Source of the DNA: Acidobacteriota bacterium
GTDB lineage: Bacteria > Acidobacteriota > Terriglobia > Terriglobales > SCQP01
Length of the DNA: 64,000 nt
Reading direction: 5' to 3'
Assembly: GCA_004299485.1 (NCBI GenBank)
Contig: SCQP01000001.1
Span: forward strand, 372,001-436,000
The position numbers were made by a program, and so were the translations under genes. Every line of letters starts with the position of its first letter. The stretch's first letter is position 1. The notes below the pieces were generated by a model. The model did not search any database, was not told the DNA's origin, and saw only the letters and a list, made by a program, of their open reading frames with translations. This document shows, piece by piece, positions 59,850 through 64,000 of this stretch.

Positions 59850-60427
59850 ACAGGTCGTAGAAGCCCCGATCATCGCCGCGGCTGCGGGTCAGCCGGACGA
59901 GCAACTGCATCACGCGGCATCGAGCGGCCAGAAGTGGCCCCCATCGGGATCTCCCGCCAGCATGGCCTGCACACGGCGCGTGGGCGCGCATTGCAGCCCG
60001 ATCACCTCACCCCCCAAGTCCTGGTGGGCGAGCTCGCGGCCTTCGCCGCTGCTCGTCTCCCGTGGCTCCAGGCGCGCACCGCCCGCCGCAACTGCGCCAA
60101 CACCTCCGCCGGCGTGGCGGCTTCGTTGAGTTGCTGCACCTGCTGCAAAAGCTGACCCAGGCCGGCATCCGTCAGCCCGGCCCGCTGGGCTTGACAGCGG
60201 CGCATCAGCTCGCGCGCCGAATGAACGTCAGCCTTGCGATAGATGGTCTTGATGTAGTCCTTTACGGTGTTCTCGCTGAGCGCAAGCTCGTGGGCAATGG
60301 TCTTGACCCGCTTGGCTGCGATCAGGGCCTGCACAACCTGTTGTTCACGCGCGGAAAACGGCCGCTGCAGGGCGGGCTGGGCCGCCGGCGGCAGCGGCAG
60401 CACACAAGAGATCGAAGGGGCACTCAT
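59850..60427 (-). pseudogene. Decayed copy of the HTH-GAF regulator
   Basis: From ATG 60427 (GGAGGA upstream) the protein matches the intact paralogue at 60701-61387 through the HTH (FSAREQQVVQALIAAKRVKT, IAHELALSENTVKDYIKTIY) and the linker to LRRAVRAW. There about 40 residues of the paralogue are missing and the frame shifts, giving a stop at 60002. In another frame the C-terminal homology resumes (LEPRETSSGEGRELAHQDL, GGEVIGLQCAP, MLAGDPDGGHFWPLDAA), then shifts again before MQLLVRL and runs into repeat copy 4. A shortened 141-residue product could still be made and would keep the DNA-binding part. Confidence 0.8.
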
Positions 60428-60566
60428 TGGTCTTTCATCCTCCTGCTCAGTCTGACGGTTACCCCGCTCAGAGGCACTTAGAGTGACAAAGACCCGAACC
60501 ACGCTACAATCCGGAGATCCCCGACTCCCAGTAAGGGAAATCCCGGACCCTTGGGCGGCATCCCCT

Positions 60567-60676
60567 GGCGGCAGCTTGGAGGAGCCCTGAGCGCCAGCGG
60601 GCGGACCCTGCCGGGAATCGAAGCCTGCACTCCAAGCGACCAACGGGAGCGACCAGGGCAATAAGTGGCGAGCCAC
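60567..60676 (-). repeat. 110-bp dispersed intergenic repeat, copy 5 (inverted)
   Basis: Exact family member on the minus strand, from the hairpin at 60665-60676 to GGCGGCAGCTTGG at 60567. It lies between the decayed and the intact regulator copies. The open frame it creates upstream of the pseudogene start is not a real N-terminus. Confidence 0.9.
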
Positions 60677-60700
60677 CCCCCGTGCGGGAGATTCCGGCTC

Positions 60701-61387
60701 TCAAGCGATGGCGCCGAGGGCGTGCAAACTGGGCTCACTGTGGATGAGGCGCGCCAGCAGCCGCATCACCGCCGCGTCGAGCGGTCCAAAATGACCGTCG
60801 GCCGGATCGCCCGCGAGCATGACCTGCACGCGCGGCGCGGGCGCACACTCCAGGCCGATCACCTCGCCCCCAAAGCCCTGCCGGCTCAGCTCACGGCCAT
60901 CACTGCTGCCCATTTCCTGTACTTCCAGGCGCGCCCATCCGCGCTCGCGCAGCCGCTGGCCAAAGCCGTCGACCCGCAGCACCGAACCCGGCCTGGTGCT
61001 GGATACATCTCCCACCAAGTAGAGATCGGAGCCGCTGCGTACCCAGCGCCAGAAGGTGACCCGGCGGGCGCGCGTGCAGGCGCGCACTGCGCCGTGCAGT
61101 TGCGCCAGCGCCTCGGCTGGGCTGGCTTCCTCGCGCAACTGCTGCACCTGGTGCAGAAGCTGGGCCAGACCGGCGTCGGCGGGAACCACCCGCTCGGCCT
61201 GACATTGACGCATCAGTTCGCGAGCGGAATGAACTTCGGCCTTGCGATAGATCGTCTTGAGATAGTCTTTCACCGTGTTCACGCTCAAATCAAGCTCGTG
61301 GGCGATGTCTTTGACGGCCTTGGCCTGCGTCACGGCATAGACGATTTGCCGCTCCCGCTGCGAAAATTCCCGCTTCCCTGGGTTCAT
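60701..61387 (-). CDS. Regulator with N-terminal LuxR-type HTH and C-terminal GAF-like domain
   Basis: 228 residues. Residues about 8-65 form a GerE/LuxR helix-turn-helix (FSQRERQIVYAVTQAKAVKD, IAHELDLSVNTVKDYLKTIY, RKAEVHSARELMRQC). The linker is followed by a domain (about 90-220: AVRACTRARRVTFWRWVRSG, SDLYLVGDVSS, GEVIGLECAP, HFGPLDAAVMRLLARLI) resembling a GAF domain. Most LuxR-type regulators have the HTH at the C-terminus, so this order is reversed. GAGGAGA lies upstream of ATG 61387, and a 14-bp palindrome (61407-61420) near the promoter may be its own operator. Ligand unknown. Confidence 0.75.
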   Translation of the reverse strand: MNPGKREFSQRERQIVYAVTQAKAVKDIAHELDLSVNTVKDYLKTIYRKAEVHSARELMRQCQAERVVPADAGLAQLLHQVQQLREEASPAEALAQLHGAVRACTRARRVTFWRWVRSGSDLYLVGDVSSTRPGSVLRVDGFGQRLRERGWARLEVQEMGSSDGRELSRQGFGGEVIGLECAPAPRVQVMLAGDPADGHFGPLDAAVMRLLARLIHSEPSLHALGAIA

Positions 61388-61406
61388 GGATGCCGCTCTC
61401 CTCGTC

Positions 61407-61420
61407 TGCTTATATAAGCA
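61407..61420. promoter_or_regulatory. Perfect 14-bp palindrome TGCTTATATAAGCA
   Basis: Lies 20 bases upstream of the HTH-GAF gene's ATG and includes a TATATA -10-like centre. A dimeric regulator site, probably autoregulatory, is inferred. Nothing else was seen between 61421 and 61553. Confidence 0.5.
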
Positions 61421-61553
61421 AATATCCTCATGTTGCTGAGGTAAAGCGATTCTGCCTCATGTTCATCGCAACCAGATATAGATTTGTAGCGAAGATTTGC
61501 GGCACAGTCCCGCGACATTGTCTTCGCGTTTTCTTTGGCACGCAGGGGGGGGG

Positions 61554-61643
61554 TGGCGGAGAGATGGGGATTCGAACCCCAGATACCCTTTCGGATATAC
61601 ACGCTTTCCAAGCGTGCGCCTTCAACCGCTCGGCCATCTCTCC
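61554..61643 (-). tRNA. tRNA-Ser (anticodon GGA)
   Basis: On the minus strand the acceptor arms GGAGAGA/TCTCTCC pair, the anticodon loop reads CTTGGAAAG (GGA), a long class II variable arm is present, and the T arm has GGTTCGAATCC. CCA is encoded at the 3' end (61556-61554). 90 nt, typical of tRNA-Ser. Confidence 0.95.
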
Positions 61644-61670
61644 GCACTGGGGTAAAGCGCTCTCTCAGTA

Positions 61671-61676
61671 TAAACT
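61671..61676 (+). promoter_or_regulatory. -10-like TAAACT of rsmD
   Basis: TAAACT (within TATAAACT, 61669-61676) ends 6 bases before the ATG at 61683. It lies 28 bases beyond the divergent tRNA gene. Confidence 0.45.
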
Positions 61677-61682
61677 TCAGCC

Positions 61683-62264
61683 ATGCGTGTGGTGGGAGGG
61701 GAATGGGGCAGCCGGCGGCTGCAAGCCCCGGCGGGCCGGAACCTGCGGCCGACCTCGGACCGGCTCCGGGAAACGCTGTTTGACGTGCTTGGCCCGGCAG
61801 TGGCGGGGGCGGCCTTCGTCGACGGCTTCGCGGGGACGGGCGCGGTCGGGATTGAGGCCTTCAGCCGCGGCGCGCGGCCGGTAATCTGGATTGAAGGGGC
61901 GGCCGCGGCGGCGCGGCTGCTGCGTTCCAATTTGGGCGCGTTAGGGGCGGCTGCGGATCCCGCCGCCGTGGTGCTGGAGCGGCGGCTGCCGGCTGCGGTC
62001 GCCGCGCTGGCGCGGCTGCCGGCGCTGCTCGAGGCGGGCGGCGCGCAGTTCGTTTTTCTCGATCCACCCTATGCCGACACCCGCGTGGCCGAGCAGACGC
62101 TGCTGGGGCTGCAACAGTACCCGGAAGTGCTGGCACCCGGAGGCCGCGTGGTTTGGGAGACGGCAGCGCGCACCCGCCTCCCGGAAATCCCGGGCCGCTG
62201 GCGCGTGCAGCGGCGGCACCGGCAGGGCGACAGTCAGCTCGTGTTTTTTGAAATGGCATATTGA
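61683..62264 (+). CDS. rsmD: 16S rRNA (guanine(966)-N2)-methyltransferase
   Basis: 193 residues. MRVVGGEWGSRRLQAP at the N-terminus, RPTSDRLRETLFDVLG, FVDGFAGTGAVGIEAFSRGA (SAM site) and FVFLDPPYAD (DPPY catalytic motif) identify RsmD. It methylates G966 of 16S rRNA in the 30S subunit. No Shine-Dalgarno site; the start is set by the conserved N-terminus and the -10 spacing. Confidence 0.93.
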   Translation: MRVVGGEWGSRRLQAPAGRNLRPTSDRLRETLFDVLGPAVAGAAFVDGFAGTGAVGIEAFSRGARPVIWIEGAAAAARLLRSNLGALGAAADPAAVVLERRLPAAVAALARLPALLEAGGAQFVFLDPPYADTRVAEQTLLGLQQYPEVLAPGGRVVWETAARTRLPEIPGRWRVQRRHRQGDSQLVFFEMAY

Positions 62265-62369
62265 ACCCGACTTTGCCGGCGGCGTCAAGCGGCTCCGGCG
62301 GGCAGCCCCGCTGCGCCCGAGCCGGCGCCTTGTTTTCGCGGCGGCGCGGGTGTAACAAAGAGCTTGGCC

Positions 62370-62660
62370 ATGGAACCGTATCCGCAAACAAGCTCAACCG
62401 CAGCGCCGGCGCCACGTCCGGGGAACCAGGAAGCGCCTGAACAGGAGGCGGCGTTTTTCTTCGGCCTTTTCCTGCGCGGCTACAGCTATCAGGAGTTGCG
62501 GCAAGACATCGAAGTGCCGGCGGAAGTGCAGAATGAATGGCGCCGCACCTCGGCCCGCGATCCCAGCTTCGCCTCCGTGGCCGGGCAAATGCTCGCCTAT
62601 CGGCGCCGCGTGCTCGCCATCTTTCAGTCTTTAATCGCCGCCGAGAGCCCGATTCAGTAG
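62370..62660 (+). CDS. Conserved-looking small protein of unknown function
   Basis: 96 residues from ATG 62370; an in-frame TTG at 62364 is an alternative. The first about 25 residues are Pro/Ala-rich and disordered. The rest is helical (AAFFFGLFLRGYSYQELRQD, IEVPAEVQNEWRR, FASVAGQMLAYRRRVLAIFQ). The SYQELRQDIEVP stretch recalls a helix-turn-helix-like segment ('which specificity... does not apply' cannot be tested by eye). It follows rsmD by about 100 bases. Confidence 0.5.
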   Translation: MEPYPQTSSTAAPAPRPGNQEAPEQEAAFFFGLFLRGYSYQELRQDIEVPAEVQNEWRRTSARDPSFASVAGQMLAYRRRVLAIFQSLIAAESPIQ

Positions 62661-62679
62661 CGGCGCTGGGCCGCGGGCC

Positions 62680-62877
62680 CTATTCCGTAGGAGCGGCGGC
62701 CTTGCCCGACCCCTGGCCCCCGGCCTCTGTCCCCTGAATAAAATCCCAGCCGCCGCGGCCGCACTTGTTGCGGCACTCCGGCAGCACCTGCCCGGCGGAA
62801 AACTGTCCCGGCAGCTTGCATACGCTGCACCAGTAAATGCCCGTCTGCGGGGCCACGACTCCAGGTTTCAAGGCCAT
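62680..62877 (-). CDS. Small YjzC-like zinc-binding protein
   Basis: 65 residues from ATG 62877, with GGAG 10 bases upstream. LKPGVVAPQTGIYWCSVCKL, GQVLPECRNKCGRGGWDFIQ: two Cys pairs (CSVC and CRNKC) could bind zinc, and the 'G..aP.tGiY.C..C' start resembles the YjzC/DUF-like stress family. The C-terminus is low complexity. It follows gph on the same strand. Confidence 0.55.
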   Translation of the reverse strand: MALKPGVVAPQTGIYWCSVCKLPGQFSAGQVLPECRNKCGRGGWDFIQGTEAGGQGSGKAAAPTE

Positions 62878-62906
62878 AGCGGTTTCTCCTGCGCTCCTCG
62901 ACGCTT

Positions 62907-63605
62907 CTATTTTTTCATGGCTGCGAGCAGACCGGCGGTGAGTTCGGCAAAGGTATCCGCTTGCCAATCGGGCGGTTGCAGCCGTAAACTTTCGGGCGCG
63001 AAGCCATAGCTGACGCCGGCCGTCCAGGTGCCGGCGTTGCGGCCGGCGAGTACGTCCACCGCGGAATCACCGATCATCACCGTTTGCCGGGGTTCGGCGC
63101 GGCATTCCTGGAGCAGGGTGTGAATGCCGACGGGATCGGGCTTTTTCTGTTCGAAACTGTTGCCGCCATAGACGGCAGCCAGCAGGCCGGCGATGCCGAG
63201 GTGGGCTACGATTTCCTGGCTCGGCCGCACGGGTTTGTTGGTCAGCACGGCCAGGCGCGCGCCGGCGGCGGCGAGCGCCCGCAAGCCTGGCTCTACTCCC
63301 GGGTACAATACGGTGAAATCGAGCTTGTGCGCCGCGTAGTAAACCAGAAAGAGCTCAACCGCGCGAGCACTCAAGGCGGCATCGGCCTCGCTCAGGGCCG
63401 GCGCCGGCTGGGGCGGGCGGCTGCGATCCGGAGGCGGCGCCAGCCCGAGAGAGCGTTGCATCAGCAACGCCGCGCCATCGCCGACGTTGGCGCCCACGAT
63501 GGCTTCCGGCAGCGGCGCCCGGCCGAGTTCCTGCAGCGCGCCATTCACGCTCTGCACGAGATCGGCGCGCGAGTCGATCAGGGTGCCGTCGAGATCAAAA
63601 ATCAA
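62907..63605 (-). CDS. gph: Phosphoglycolate-phosphatase-type HAD hydrolase
   Basis: 232 residues. MIFDLDGTLIDSRADLVQ holds the DxD nucleophile, LAVLTNKPVRP the Thr motif, QKKPDPVGIHTLL the Lys motif and VMIGDSAVDVLAGRNAG the last Asp pair; the order and the cap domain fit Gph/PGPase. It removes phosphate from 2-phosphoglycolate, but related phosphatases cannot be excluded. The start is TTG 63605, chosen because the DxD motif lies at the usual distance; upstream in-frame starts are not excluded. Confidence 0.8.
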   Translation of the reverse strand: MIFDLDGTLIDSRADLVQSVNGALQELGRAPLPEAIVGANVGDGAALLMQRSLGLAPPPDRSRPPQPAPALSEADAALSARAVELFLVYYAAHKLDFTVLYPGVEPGLRALAAAGARLAVLTNKPVRPSQEIVAHLGIAGLLAAVYGGNSFEQKKPDPVGIHTLLQECRAEPRQTVMIGDSAVDVLAGRNAGTWTAGVSYGFAPESLRLQPPDWQADTFAELTAGLLAAMKK

Positions 63606-63691
63606 CAGGGCTTGGCCCGCTTGCAGGCGCAGAGTCGCTGGAACTTGCGGCGGGCCGCTGAAACCGGCAGGGGAAGATGGCGCGCGGATAG

Positions 63692-63892
63692 CTATTTCTT
63701 TTCTTCCGCGGTGGCAGGCGCTTTTGCCGGCTCCTGGCCCTGCGCTTTCGCCTCAGACATGGACTTCTTAAACTCCCGAATGCTTTCGCCAATGCCGCGG
63801 CCCAGTTCCGGAAGCTTCTTGGGGCCAAAAATCAGCAAGCAGATCACCAGGATGATGATCAGGTGTTCGGGTCGGAAAATGCCGTCAAACAT
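63692..63892 (-). CDS. tatA: Sec-independent (Tat) translocase subunit TatA
   Basis: 66 residues from ATG 63892. EHLIIILVICLLIFGPKKLPELGRGIG is the TatA/E signature: one membrane helix, the FGPKKLPELG hinge and an amphipathic helix (ESIREFKKSMSEAK), then a charged tail ending in EEKK. Oligomers form the Tat pore for folded proteins. GAGAGG lies upstream. A TATACT hexamer at 63943-63938 (minus) gives a leader of about 39 bases. Confidence 0.93.
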   Translation of the reverse strand: MFDGIFRPEHLIIILVICLLIFGPKKLPELGRGIGESIREFKKSMSEAKAQGQEPAKAPATAEEKK

Positions 63893-63937
63893 GGGTACAC
63901 CTCTCACCACCCAGAGCCGGCGCGAGTGGCTGCATTG

Positions 63938-63943
63938 AGTATA
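63938..63943 (-). promoter_or_regulatory. -10 TATACT of tatA
   Basis: TATACT on the minus strand lies 45 bases before the tatA ATG, so this gene has a normal leader with a ribosome binding site, unlike the leaderless group. Beyond it, 63944-64000 shows nothing supportable. Confidence 0.45.
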
Positions 63944-64000
63944 GCTCATGCCGTCAGCCACGGCGGCACCCATCTGCGGGGATTGACCGCCAAGCTACTT

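Noticed and set aside
60567-60676. Open frame through the dispersed repeat (starts like MARHLLPWSLPLVAW)
   Set aside because: The same frame is open in all repeat copies, so it reflects repeat sequence, not a protein; the regulator copy starts at 60427 with its own ribosome binding site.

Overview
The window looks like a chromosomal segment of a GC-rich member of the Acidobacteriota. The main reason is five long MacB/FtsX-type permeases without an ATPase partner (the ADOP family, 'acidobacterial duplicated orphan permease'), two secreted BNR/Asp-box (VPS10/sortilin-like) proteins of over 1,000 residues, and a PadR regulator joined to one ADOP gene. This is inference from family content; there is no rRNA in the window to confirm it. 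No phage, transposase, CRISPR array or origin was seen.

Layout. 0-1.6 kb: tail of a beta-propeller gene, a frameshifted small gene, and a VapBC pair. 1.6-9 kb: housekeeping (sucCD-ndk-yihY, queF, a DODA-type dioxygenase, a DUF151 nuclease, miaB) and a second VapBC pair. 9-31 kb: accessory block, mostly minus strand: BNR protein, ADOP, ADOP, Uma2-type protein, ADOP, VapBC, BNR protein, a membrane protein, a lipoprotein, a double M42 peptidase, VapBC, and a fourth ADOP with its PadR regulator. 31-38.6 kb: a substrate-binding-fold protein overlapping a PLP decarboxylase, then two tandem hybrid histidine kinases. 38.6-50 kb: msrB-UDG-coaBC-rpoZ-gmk-yicC-APC transporter, a SAM-hydrolase-like gene, citrate synthase, a YbaK-like deacylase, an SDR, queD, a GlsB-type membrane protein and a PpiC lipoprotein. 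50-64 kb: marR, ribBA, DUF971, nadK-tlyA-dxs, a fifth ADOP, a polyprenyl synthase, an intact and a decayed copy of an unusual HTH-GAF regulator, tRNA-Ser(GGA), rsmD, gph and tatA.

Four signals cut across the annotation. (1) At 16 transcription-unit heads a -10-like hexamer lies 6-7 bases before the start codon, which predicts leaderless mRNAs; many internal genes, and some first genes, have clear Shine-Dalgarno sites instead. (2) Degenerate arrays of period 7 (AGTTNTC-like and variants) sit in six intergenic gaps. (3) A 110-bp dispersed repeat occurs five times, two copies in opposite orientation bracketing the decayed regulator. (4) Several enzymes have lost catalytic motifs while keeping the fold: half of the double M42 peptidase, the GTP cyclohydrolase half of RibBA, an SDR lacking its lysine, and a SAM-hydroxide-adenosyltransferase-like protein.

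Small genes too short for routine calling were added (a 57-residue zinc ribbon at 45 kb), and many starts were moved inward on the basis of ribosome binding sites, -10 spacing or signal peptides.
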